DNA of 64,000 nt from Theristus sp. LFF4_11 (Eukaryota > Nematoda > Chromadorea > Monhysterida > Xyalidae): contig JASANC010003325.1 in assembly GCA_030248135.1 (NCBI GenBank), positions 1 through 64,000 of the forward strand. The letters are read 5' to 3'. Below are positions 31,914 through 42,100 of the stretch, one piece after another. The notes beneath the pieces were generated by a model. The model saw nothing but the letters and a program-made list of their open reading frames with translations. It did not search any database and had not been told where the DNA came from. The position numbers and the translations under genes were made by a program. Every line of letters starts with the position of its first letter. The first letter of the stretch is position 1.

Positions 31914-32707
31914 TAATATTGTGGGACTGCGCTGCCGCGCGTCCCACGATAAGCACACACACACGCGCACAGGGTGTCCAAAAGACTTTTCCTCGCCACT
32001 GTTCATGTGTTTTAAAATCATTTCAGAACATATCCGAGTGGTTGGATGAACAACCGTTCCCGGAAGAACCCGGAACATCTGTGGTGTCCGCAGCAACTGT
32101 ATGTATTAAATATTTCAGTACTTTAATTTTTTTTTATTTGTGTCAGCTGTTAGCAACCACTCCTGACAAATAATTGGTCCACACAAAAAATTTAGGTTAC
32201 TAAATCTAGAGACGTGGGCAGTTTGTTTTCTTTTTATAAATGTAGAACGAATAGGGTAGAATTGGAGTTGTTGCTTAGCCCACGTGCTAGCACTCGTCCG
32301 ATTTCAAGAGTCGTTTCGATGTGATGTGTGCATCAAAAACAGCGCGGGCGTCTCGTGAATAACTGTAAACATATGATTTATTCAAATGCTGATCTTTCTT
32401 CAACAACATGTTGAACTCAATTTTGAACTCATTTCGTTACATTTCAACGTTTGATAATTTTTTACTGTAAAAATTGGCCGGGTGAAAATCGGTCATAACA
32501 TTCGATAGAATTAATGAATTTCAGTAAATCAAAAACCTAACAAAATGCGTCTCTGGATTCAGTTACCAAATTTCGAGAGAATCTGTGGTAGGATTTTTGC
32601 GCAATTTTAGGCCGTCCGAACGAGTGACCGCTCGTGCTACATTGAGTTCACTCACACAAAGCATGTGGGGTGGCGAGAGCTGTTGAATATGAGAACACGC
32701 TGTCAAA
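31914..32707 (+). other. Mobile-element exon remnant and AT-rich sequence
   Basis: An exon-like piece (about 32028-32099, after CATTTCAG, before GTATGT) encodes NISEWLDEQPFPEEPGTSVV. Its NISEW start matches the second exon of the zinc-finger element at 27426. Downstream I see no conserved coding sequence up to the start of repeat R2. Confidence 0.35.
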
Positions 32708-33120
32708 TACACAGAGGTGTGAGGAACACGATGGAGCTCGAATGAAACATTAATTATGAGTGGTACTGTAGATTGCCTTTATGCAGGTGCATCATCTGCC
32801 ATAACGCATTCAAAAGCGCTGCTGGCTTAGACCAGCATAAAACGAAAACGCACAGGCAGAAAAACAAGTGCCGATTTTGCGGTCACGTATTCCCAACAAG
32901 CGCCGACTAAGGCAGCAGACAGTTGTCGTCGACAGGTTTCAATAATTTGATTCAATCATTCAATTCAGCTTTCGTGAGCGGCAACGTGACCATTAGCATG
33001 ACATGGCGAACATTAGCGGCAGACGACAAGGCGACTCCAACTTCAAAATTCGGTCGTTGAAACTTCAAATTTTCCAGTCTCACTGCAGTTTTTTAAAATA
33101 AAAAACTATGGACAAAAATA

Positions 33121-34033
33121 CAGGGTGGGCCAAAAAAAAGGTTCCATTTTCAAACTGCTGTCACTGGCTGGTGTTTTAATATTATGAGCTGAAATTTTCA
33201 GCACTGATAAAACATGCGTTGCCATTTTACTGACAAAATTTTTTTTCCGATATATAATTCCTAGCGCTCACTGTGGCAGATTTTCTAAAAAAACTCGAAA
33301 AATTAACAAATTGACTAAAATGAGTGCAAGAAAAAATTAGTATCAAGATGCGTGATTCAATTTTGAAACTGTTGCGAAAGTGACAAATTGGTCTTTTTGG
33401 ATACCCGCGATAGTTCAAATCATGCGCTCAGAGTGGAAAGGTCTCACACTTGAATTGCATTTGAGCACCTCGAGCGAAATTCTGATGTTTCACAACGGAC
33501 TCGAGTCAGCAGCCATGCGACTGCGACAGAAAGAATTGTTAAGTTGATTTTTTGTTTTCTGTGTTGCTCTGTCTGTTAATTTGTTTCTTTTGAAAAGTTT
33601 TTCTGCGGTTTGAATAAAAACAGTGTTTCAGTTTCAGTTTTCTGCAGTTTCGTCATGGTTAAGTGGACAGCAGAACAACGGGTCTGGTGTGCTATCTGGT
33701 GGGAGCAATCTGAAAGTTTTTCTGCAGTGACTCGCCAGTTTCGCGTAAAATTCCATCCAGCCGCTGCCGGACGACAAACCTTGATGATGATTTGGATGTC
33801 TATGAGCAATGATTCGTTGTTAAATTCTTGGTTAAAAATCCGTTTTTTTGAAAATTTGGGAATTTTTAAACATTGTGCTGTAAAACTGAATCTACTTGAC
33901 CAAACTGGATAAAAATTTTGTCAGAAAAATGGCATCACATGTTTTATCAATGCTGAAAATTTCAGCTCATAATATTGAAATACGAGCCAGTGACAGCAGT
34001 TTGAAAATGGAACCTTTTTTTTGGCCCACCCTG
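33121..34033 (+). mobile_element. Non-autonomous mariner-like element with about 115-bp inverted ends
   Basis: Ends CAGGGTGGGCCAAAAAAAAG and its inverse; the inverted identity extends about 115 bases with few differences. TA flanks at 33119-33120 and 34034-34035. The empty site in R2 copy A reads CAAAAATACATTCAAC (about 16559-16574), with one TA. At 913 bp it is shorter than a full mariner/Tc1 element and holds only the start of a transposase-like frame. Confidence 0.92.
33655..33912 (+). pseudogene. N-terminal helix-turn-helix remnant of a mariner-type transposase
   Basis: ATG at 33655 begins MVKWTAEQRVWCAIWWEQSE, continuing SFSAVTRQFRVKFHPAAAGR. This matches the pattern of the N-terminal helix-turn-helix found in invertebrate mariner-like and related transposon proteins (WTxEQRxxxxxxxxxxxSxxxxxRxFRxxF). 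After about 45 residues the similarity ends and no DDE catalytic region follows before the right inverted repeat. The element therefore depends on a transposase made elsewhere. Confidence 0.6.
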
Positions 34034-34921
34034 TACATTCAACAATCATTTTTAGGCGATTCAACAACACGATTTGCTCAGACGTCAGTGATGCATTCAT
34101 CGAAAAAAGCACATTGTACGAAAGCTGCTGCTATGAATGAAGATGAAAAATGTTTTTGAACGAACTTTCCAAGTGAAAAAGAACATAAGTCTGAGCAATT
34201 TGTTACGAAACCACATTTTCGTTCTTGCACTCCGTTGTGTAATTGTGTGCATATCAGGAAGGAAAGGCGTGAAAGCCCAACATCTTCAGCCTTAAAATGT
34301 TTGGATTTATTCAACCAGTGCTTGCACAAAAAATAAAATTGTCATTAAAATTATCTTACCGATCCAGACTGTGTTGTAATTGTAGTTGGCAAAAGTTGAT
34401 TACAGGGTGAACAAAAAATTGGCTGCACAATTTTAAAACTGATCGTTCTCGTCACCACAACAACAAGGTAACGAAGCGTAACATGTTACATGGAGTCGCG
34501 TCTGTCCCGTCCCCCAGCTCGGAAGCAGACGCAACCGATTTCTCCGAGTGCAAGTCTGAACTTCGTAATTTTTAAAAACCACAAAGTGAATGTGAGTGAA
34601 ACCCATGAATATATAATGACTCGACGTCCAAAATGTACATGTGAAACAACAAAGTGCTACTGGGTAATTTCAGAGGCGTAACGACAGAAGGAGGAAAGTT
34701 GAAAACATCAGCCGATATTTTCATGAATGCTTTATAAACGGTTCAGAATAGTTAACAGTTTTGAAAAATTCGACCACACTTTATGCGCATTTAGTGTTAT
34801 GTTAGTTGAAATGGAGTTGAAATGTTAGTTGTTGCTGGTCAAAACAAAACTTACTTCCTCCATTCATTATTTTTTGCTTGGATATGGTTCAAATGCCTGT
34901 GTGAACGAAATGTAACAAAAA

Positions 34922-37496
34922 ATGTATGGTCTGCGACGTGCTACCACAGCGCGACGTAGCAAACGCAACCGAGTTGCACTGAGTTTGCAACAGCAACAAA
35001 ATGAAGCCGATGAAAAATGGGACGACAGCGACAAAAGCTCGTTTCTGTTGGTAACGCCGAATTTGAATTGCTCGAATATTTTTACGAACGAAAAACAAAT
35101 CGCAAAATTTCGCGACCTGAAACATTTGGCTTTCCATGAACTTGGAAAATTAGAGCAGATCAAGTTGAACTTTGCCGGAACCAGCATCGTGCTGAAGAAA
35201 TACATGATACTACAGCGGCCGGGAAACAGGTTGGCAAATTGTTTGTGAATTGTGCTCCGTAATATCGACTGATTGGGCGCATGCATTCAATCATCATTGA
35301 ACTGTAAAAGCATCAATTGAGATTATTTTTGTTGACTTAAGTTTTTGTTTTTTTTTTGAAGTAGTTTTTCATTCCAACGCCCAACATTTTGCGTGCACCA
35401 CCAGCCGGCTGCACCAGCTGCTGCGTGCGCGCACACACCAGGAGCGTCTTGCGCTCGTCGACTCGTACGTGCCGGCAGCGGAGGAGTACTTTTTCGAGCG
35501 TTCGCCGTACATGTTCGACCCGATCCTCAAGTATTTCGTCACCGGCAACCTGCACAAACCGCGCCACTGGTGCGCGCGTGACTTTTGCGACGAACTGAGC
35601 TACTGGCGACTGCCGCCGTTCATCGTCAGCGAGTGCTGCCAGGATGAGCTGCTTCGTTCGGAGCAGACCAGTGCGTCCGCGTCCGAGTTGGACAGTCGGG
35701 CGCGCAGGCACGCGACTGCGGCAAAGTGCGCACGGCTGTACGCGTGGCCTTCGTTGGTGGCAGCCGCGCTGTCGATCACGGCCGTCTTGCTGGAATCCGT
35801 CGTAGCCCTGGAGGTATTTTAGTTCTTATCAAACGTGTCCGGACTAAAAGGACGTCATTTTTTGTTTTGAAAATGTCCGTTTTTACTCGGAAATGTGTTC
35901 AGGACCCGGGGTCCATCGAGTTTGTTGTCATTAAGTAACCCACACACACCAGTCGACGTGGCTCGATCCTCCCCAAGCGCAGGGTCACCGAAGTGATTAA
36001 GAATAACCATAATGCACAATATTCTCACTTCTGCCAACACAGCCGCTGATCAGCCGCATCGTTTTCCGCTGTGTCGAGCTGATCTGCGTGCCGTTCTTCG
36101 TGGTTGACCTCGCTCTGTCAACGTTGAGCATGTGCACCAGCGAGACACGCCACTCACTGCGCCTCCTGATCGACGGAATGTCGCTGTTGCCATCCGTGAT
36201 TGAACTCGTCGTCTACTCGCTGCTTTCGATGGCGCCGTTTCCGTGGTTGACGGTAAATTCTGCCATATTATAACCAATATAGACGTCCAAGACCACATGT
36301 GAAGACCAAAACGCCCACTGAAAATCGCAAGCACTGCTGACTTTGCTTGATTTTAGCTACGACATGGCCGAGCAAACATGGCATCTTTTTTTCAGGGTGC
36401 AAGGAACGCGGGAAATTTGCATTAACAAAAAAGACTTTCGGAAAGCCCAGTTGTGTTTTTTTAAATTGATTAATTTGTTCATGCTATTTTGTTCGTTCTT
36501 TGTCCATTGCACACACGATTGGGAATTATCTCGGCACACTTGGAAAAGATAACTCACAGTCTGCGACTAATCATACAGTAAATGGATTGATGGACGCCTT
36601 GATGGAGAATACAAGGAGTGTTTTATTTACATTGCATTCGGCCATACGATAAAAAGTTGCGCCATTCAAAGAAGATTTCACACTTCTTTTGTGACTCGTC
36701 CGTAAATTTCAGCTAACTCATGCGGAGCTGCGCTCGTTCGATACGTTCGTCAAAGCGTTGCGAGTTGTGCGCGTGTTCAAATTCGAGCGGCACGACCCGG
36801 GCATCCAGCGGTTCATGAAAGCACTGAAACAATGCCAGAAGCCGCTTTGGCGAGTTTTCTGTTTCTGGAGTTTTCTTTTCTGCATTTGAACAAAAACTCA
36901 AATGTGGTCTTATACGCGGATTGGTTGACAAATTACCGTTAATACGCATCGTCGAGTTCAAAATCCATCAGTCAATTTCTGACCCGCAGACGCCTCCAGT
37001 GTATCGACATTTGGCGTTACACGATACACCGAAAAGCAATGTCGGATTTTATTGTTTTTCTATCGATCAATTTCACGGTTTTATGTCAGGCTCGTCTGCG
37101 TGAACATGGTGCTTCTGGTGATGATCTTTGGCACTCTGATCTACCAAGTGGACAGCAACGCTGTGGGCAGCATTCCCCAAGGCTGGTGGTGGTCGCTGGT
37201 CACGATGACGTCCGTTGGCTACGGCGATGTCGTACCAACTAATTGGGGTACGTTGCTGTTGCTACTGTTGCTAAGTTAATGCAGATAAAAATCAAAAAGT
37301 GCTGAGCACTTGCTGGCTGTACTTTTTTCATACCAAAACGGTCTAACTTTGTTTTTTTTGTGAATGTCTTCAAAATATCATCGATAAGTTGGTTTCAGTT
37401 GGCCAACTAATCGCCGTCGCAAGCATGATGTTTGGCATGCTGCTGCTGTCGATTCCCATTCCCATTCTGGTCGATGGTTGGCTGCTCAGCAACTGA
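34922..37496 (+). CDS. Voltage-gated K+ channel, Shab/Kv2-like (6 exons, one junction unresolved)
   Basis: A six-transmembrane, one-pore K+ channel subunit of the plasma membrane. Exons are 34922-35229, 35405-35813, 36043-36252, 36713-about 36853, 37090-37247 and 37399-37496 (stop TGA). The T1 tetramerisation domain starts with KLNFAGTSIVLKK and continues RTHQERL, EEYFFERSPYMFDPILKYF, TGNLHKPRHWCARDFCDELS YW. S1-S3 follow in exons 2-3. S4 is ALRVVRVFKFER in exon 4. The pore is MTSVGYGDVVP with an intact GYGD filter (about 37214-37228). S6 ends SIPIPILVDGW; the PIP form is typical of Kv2-type channels. The protein stops 7 residues after PIP-IL-V, so almost no cytosolic tail remains. Exon 4 to 5 do not agree in phase with any clear GT donor, so the S4-S5 linker model is incomplete. 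Around 440 residues are modelled. Confidence 0.85.
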
Positions 37497-37762
37497 ATCA
37501 CACGGTTGATTCCTTTTCGAAGCAACACACGTTCCAGAATGTTGGATTGATATGGAAACAACGCACACTGAAAAGATAAAAAAAAATCACTGCCAACATT
37601 GATTGCCAACAATTATTGCGCATTGATTTGATACCTATGTTGATTCATCCATTTTTTCAATTTTGAATATTGCGTCTCAGTTTTCAACGAATCAAGAGTG
37701 AAATCCGCTTCATAATTTGCATACTTGTACGTCAGGATTGGACGCTCTTGAATGTCAAAGAG

Positions 37763-37916
37763 GCATTTTTTTCTTTCCAGTGTTATAGAGGAGGAACACC
37801 GGAACTGCAGATGCAGCTGTTTTTTAACGTAATGCATCATTATTAAAACAGCTGCATCTGCAGTTCCGTTGCTCCTCCTCCATAACACAGGAAAGAAAAA
37901 AAATGCAAAAACTGAA
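37763..37916. repeat. Near-perfect hairpin, arms of about 62 bp
   Basis: The left arm (37763-37824) begins GCATTTTTTTCTTTCCAG and includes GGAACTGCAGATGCAGCTG. The right arm (37851-37916) is its inverse with a few mismatches, and the loop is about 26 bases. It lies 270 bp past the K+ channel stop. It may be a small foldback MITE or a transcribed hairpin. Flanking duplications are not obvious. Confidence 0.8.
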
Positions 37917-37943
37917 TTGATCATTTTCACCTTATCAAAAAGG

Positions 37944-37980
37944 CTTGGCTTAGGATTAGGATTAGGTTTAGGATTAGGAA
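37944..37980 (+). repeat. Short TTAGGA-like hexamer repeat
   Basis: About five units of GGATTA/GGTTTA hexamers. It resembles telomere-like repeats but is short and does not match TTAGGC or TTAGGG exactly. Confidence 0.6.
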
Positions 37981-38221
37981 CCTACAACGACTCATTACAA
38001 GCAACCTCAGATCAAAAATCAAAAAAATCACTTTTAAGAATGTATACAAATCGTTTTTTAATGATGCGTCACGAAAATTTCGCTCCCTCCCAAATTTCGA
38101 TCTTCCCACACTCCCTACATGGTTGTTCTGGGGGAGGGGGGCTGGGGGAGCTGGAGGGGAGGGGGGCTGGGGGGCGCCCCCCCCCCCCCCAAAAAAATTT
38201 CGAATCTATCTCTGTAAGAAT

Positions 38222-38926
38222 CAGTAGCGAAAGTGCGGGGGGGGGGGGGGGGGGGGGGTCCACCCCCCCTCAGCCGAAAATCCTGCCCGTGCACGGGCAG
38301 ATACCCGTGTACCCCCCCTCCCCTCCCCCCCTTTACCTCGACACGGGTACTAGACTCCCCCCCCACCCCCCTCCGCGAGAAAACACGGGATCGCACCCCC
38401 CCCTCACGGCGGTCAATCTCATCTCAATTTTTTCTAAAAATACCGTAATTTTTGCATTTTTCTTGACGTTTGTGTCTGTCCCTGCATAGTTTTTGTTGTT
38501 TCTGACCAAACAAGCAGCTTGTTTGCACAAAATATTCTGTGTTTTACAAGAATTTCTGTGTTTTTCTAAGGCAAAAATTTGGTATTACCCGTGCGATCCC
38601 GTGCACCCCCCCCCCTCACGAAATTTTTCTGCCAGTGCACCCCCCTCAGGGGAATTTGCTGCCCGTGCCCCCCCCCTCCACGAGAAGGCCCCTGACCCCC
38701 CCCCCGCAGAAATTAGGCAAACCCCCCCCCCCCCCCTCACCCGAGGTCCCGCTTTCGCTACTGCTTGTTGAAGCCTAAAATCAGTCGGTAAAACAGTCCA
38801 AATCCAAAATCGACTGACGGTTTTACAAGGTAATCAAACCAATCAAAGAAAATTGTTGTTGAACTTTCGAAAAATTGTGCCAAAAACACCCCCCCCCCCT
38901 CACCCGAGGTCCCGCTTTCGCTACTG
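38222..38926. mobile_element. hAT-like element F1 (CAGTAGCGAAAG ends), TSD GTAAGAAT
   Basis: Starts CAGTAGCGAAAGTGCGGGG and ends CCCGCTTTCGCTACTG. It is flanked by the 8-bp direct repeat GTAAGAAT (38214-38221 and 38927-38934). An extra CTTTCGCTACTG end at about 38752-38763 and a piece of family F3 (38764-38880) show a second event inside. Very long G and C runs (up to about 20 bases) and no real coding sequence. 8-bp duplications and CAG..CTG ends are typical of hAT elements. Confidence 0.82.
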
Positions 38927-39094
38927 GTAAGAATAACCAATTTTTTTGGCTCAGCTATTATTTATCTGAAAAAATTTTCCCAGCCAGCTATTATCTATCT
39001 AAAAAAATTGGATTCGAAGACAAAAAATGAGCAGTAGCAAAAGCGGGACCTCGGGTGAGGGGGTCAGGTGCCTTCTCGGTGAGGGGGGTGCACG

Positions 39095-40333
39095 GTACGG
39101 TTGTTAAACAAAAATCAGAATTTTTTTAAAGTGTTTAAAAAAAACAAAAATGCCAATTTTTTTTATTCGAACAATTTTTCTCTAATATGCTCTGAAAACC
39201 TCAATTTCGGCACAATTTTTTAAAAGTTTAACAAAAATTTTCTTTGATATTACCTCGTAAAACCGTCAGCAGTCCATTTTGGACCGTTTTGTTTCACCGA
39301 CTGATTTCAGGCTTCAAGAACATCTGCGATGAAGTTTTCAAGCGTCCCAAAGGTTGGCTTACCATTTCCGATGCAGATAAGGTGACGATTCGCCTCGCAA
39401 TCTGAATTTGAGCGTCCAAGCTGCTCCGTTTGCAAGCATTACGTTGTCTGGTTGCTGTTTCGTACCGTGCCGTCGCGACACATCATCAGAATTGATCGAA
39501 TTTCAAGGCGGTATGTATGTCTTCACTTTAGCATTAGCTTAGCTGGGGACAATTAGTGACGTTATGGAAGTCAAAACACAAGAAGAGGCATGGTAACGGT
39601 TTGGAAAAGGGGTAAATGAGGTCACCCAAACAAAATCTGGAAAGTTCCGCCATACGGGAGTCATTCGGGAGGCGATTGCACATCAAATGTGGTCAGTAGC
39701 GAAAGTGCGGGGGGTGGGGGGGGGTCCCCCCCCCCACAGCCGAAAATCCTGACCGTGCACGGGCAGATACCCGTGTACCCCCTCCCCCTTTACCTCGACA
39801 CGGGTACTAGACTCCCCCACCCCCCTCCGCGAGAAAACGGGATCGCACCCCCCCTCACGGTGGTCAATCTGATCTCAATTTTTTCTAAAAATACCGTAAT
39901 TTTTGCATTTTTCTTGACGTTTGTGTCTGTCCCTGCATAGATTTTGTTGTTTCTGACCAAACAAGCAGCTTGTTTGCACAAAATATTCTGTATTTTACAA
40001 GAATTTCTGTGTTTTTCTAAGGCAAAAATTTGGTATTACCCGTGCGATCCCGTGCACCCCCCCTCACGAAATTTTTCTGCCAGTGCACCCCCCCCTCAGG
40101 AAAATTTGCTGCCCGTGCACCCCCCCTCACCGAGAAGGCACCTGACCCACCCCCCCCCTCTAAAATTAGGCAAACACCCCCCCCCCCCCGCCTCACGCAA
40201 GGTCCCGCTTTCGCTACTGAATGTGGTTCTTCGAACTCCCTGGTTGATTTAGCACAACTTTGATTTTTGAAATTCAAAGAAAAAAATTTTTTTGGAACAA
40301 AAATGACGATTTTTGTTTTTTTTAACAACCCTA
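39095..40333. mobile_element. hAT-like element F3 (GGTTGTTAAAC ends), TSD GGTGCACG, holding an F1 copy
   Basis: Ends CGGTTGTTAAACAAAAAT and TTTTTAACAACCCTA, flanked by GGTGCACG at 39087-39094 and 40334-40341. Without the nested F1 and its duplicated 8 bases the element is 705 bp. The body holds a conserved block (about 39306-39530) that reads ICDEVFKRPKGWLTISDADK in one frame, seen again in the two other F3 copies. That frame is not open for long enough to be a transposase. Confidence 0.82.
39694..40219. mobile_element. hAT-like element F1 (526 bp), TSD AATGTGGT
   Basis: Starts CAGTAGCGAAAGTGCGGGG, ends CCCGCTTTCGCTACTG, flanked by AATGTGGT at 39686-39693 and 40220-40227. The empty site is visible in another F3 copy at about 43267-43283 (TCATATGTGGTTCTTCGG). 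Its arms carry CCCGTGCACCCCCCCTCACG-type repeats. Confidence 0.92.
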
Positions 40334-40366
40334 GGTGCACGGGCAAAAAATTTTCCTGAGGGGGGG

Positions 40367-41257
40367 CATAGTTGTTCCAGAGCCGAGGGGTTGGGGAGGG
40401 CCGATATAGATTGCTAGAGCAAATTTTCCAGATAGATAACTGGAAAATTTTGAAATTTGACAGATAGATAGCTGAAACGCTAAAAAGCTATAAAAACAGC
40501 AAAATAATAATGCTAAAAACACACTAAAAATCAAGTTTTAACGCCTATTTTACCTAATATCCGCTAAATTTTCAAGAATTACAAGCAAAAATGGTCAATT
40601 TTGGTTAAAAATTGACTCATTTTATGTTTTTTAAGACAAAAAATTTCAGATAGATTGCTGGATGAGAAATTTTTTTTGATAGATAACAGCTGAGCTGAGC
40701 CGAAAAAACCTGTATGATAGAAATAGATTCGAAAATTTGGGGGGGAGGCAAAAAAAAACGAAAAAAAAAATTTTTTTTCAAAGCCCCTAACCCTAGGGGG
40801 GGGGGCCTGGGGGCTGGGGGGGCCGGCCCCCCCAAAAAAATTTCGAATCTATCTCTATCAGAGAGGTTTTTTCGGCTCAGCTATTATCTATCTAAAAAAA
40901 TTTCTCAGCCAGCTATCTATCTGAAAATTTTTGTCTTCGAAGATATAAAATGAGTCAATTTTTGACCATAATTGACCGTTTTTGCTCGAAATTCGTTAAA
41001 ATTTTGCTAATTTTAGGCAAAATACGCGTTTATACTTGATTTTTAGCATATTTTTAGCATTATTTTGCTGTTTTTATAGCTTTTTAGCGTTTTAGCTATC
41101 TATCTATCTAATTTCAAAATTTTGACCGGCCCCCCCCAAAGTCACATGCCCCCCCGCGGCCCCCCCCAAAATTTTCCAGCTATCTATCTATCTAAAAAAT
41201 TTGCTCCAGCTATCTATATCGGCCCCCCCCCAACCCCTCGGCTCTGGAACAACTATG
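40367..41257. mobile_element. hAT-like element F5 (CATAGTTGTTCCAGAG ends)
   Basis: Ends CATAGTTGTTCCAGAGCCGA and its inverse TCGGCTCTGGAACAACTATG. The body is itself palindromic, rich in GATAGATAGCTGG and runs of G or C, with another G-rich insertion (about 40735-40830) at the centre. The flanks are G-rich on both sides, so the duplication cannot be read. Confidence 0.7.
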
Positions 41258-42100
41258 GGGGGAGGGCCGCCCCCCAGCCCCCCTGAAACAACTACCGTAT
41301 GAGGGGGGTGCATTGGCAGAAAAATTTTGTAATAGGGGGGTGCACAAGATCGCACGGGTAATACCAAATTTTTTGCCTTGGAAAAAGACAGAAATTTTTG
41401 TAAAATACAGAATATTTTGTGCAACGAGCTCTTGAAACGAAGCTTCTATCGGTATCTGGACTTTGCTCGTCAATCTTTGACTTAAAAGTAGAAATTGTCA
41501 CAAAAAATTCTGCCAAAACAAGTCCACACAAAACTCTGGGCAAAAAAGCATAATGACACTTTCCACTTAAACGCATTTTCAGATGAAAATGAAAGTACAA
41601 TTTTAATGGTCAAAATTCGTTTTTAAGTTAAAAAAATTAAAAAATCCCGATTTAAAAACAAGATTTTTAAAAAAAGTAAGCAAAAAATTTTGAACCCTAC
41701 AACCAAACTCTGATCGAAAATCAAAAAAATCAAGAGTAGGGTTGTTAAACAAAAATGAAATTTTTTTTTCAAAAAAATGATTAAAAAAACACAAATCACA
41801 AAAATGCCGATTTTTTTTATTCGAAAAATTTTCCTCTAATATGCTTTGAAAACCTCAATTTTGGCACAATTTTTCGAAAGTTCAACAAAAATTTTCGTTG
41901 ATTATACCTCGTAAAACCTTTAGCAGTCGATTTTGGACCGTTTGGCGTTTTACCGACTGATTTTAGGCTTCGACAACATCTGCGATGAAGTTTTTGAGCG
42001 TCCCAAAGCTTGGCCTACCATTTCCGATGCAGATAAGGTGACGATTCGCCTCGCAGAGCGTCCGATTGTGCCATAGTTGTTCTAGGGGGGGGGGCCGGCC

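Larger units (their letters stand above)
32708..34760 (+). repeat. Repeat R2, copy B, holding a mariner-like element
   Basis: Counterpart of 16120-17720. The zinc-finger frame at 32740-32945 is degraded by small deletions (for example the text around GCGCCGACTAAGGCAGCAGAC). It lacks the MITE of copy A, and near 34604-34624 shows the pre-insertion sequence. Confidence 0.85.
39031..41430 (-). mobile_element. Older F1 copy, reverse, split by F3 and F5 insertions
   Basis: F1 sequence in reverse starts CAGTAGCAAAAGCGGGACC at about 39031, is cut at 39094 by F3, resumes at 40334 (GGTGCACGGGCAAAAAATT), is cut at 40366 by F5, and resumes after 41257 up to the CGCACGGGTAATACCAAA block near 41353-41420. 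The pieces follow the order of the intact F1 copies. The right end is not clear. Confidence 0.6.

Noticed and set aside
37944..37980. Interstitial telomere
   Set aside because: Only about five imperfect hexamers, and TTAGGA is not the usual animal or nematode telomere unit.
38105..38790. Long Gly- or Pro-rich open frames on both strands of the G/C-run region (also 39689-40263 and 42225-43014)
   Set aside because: They arise from homopolymer runs inside non-autonomous elements, occur in several frames at once and contain no domain.
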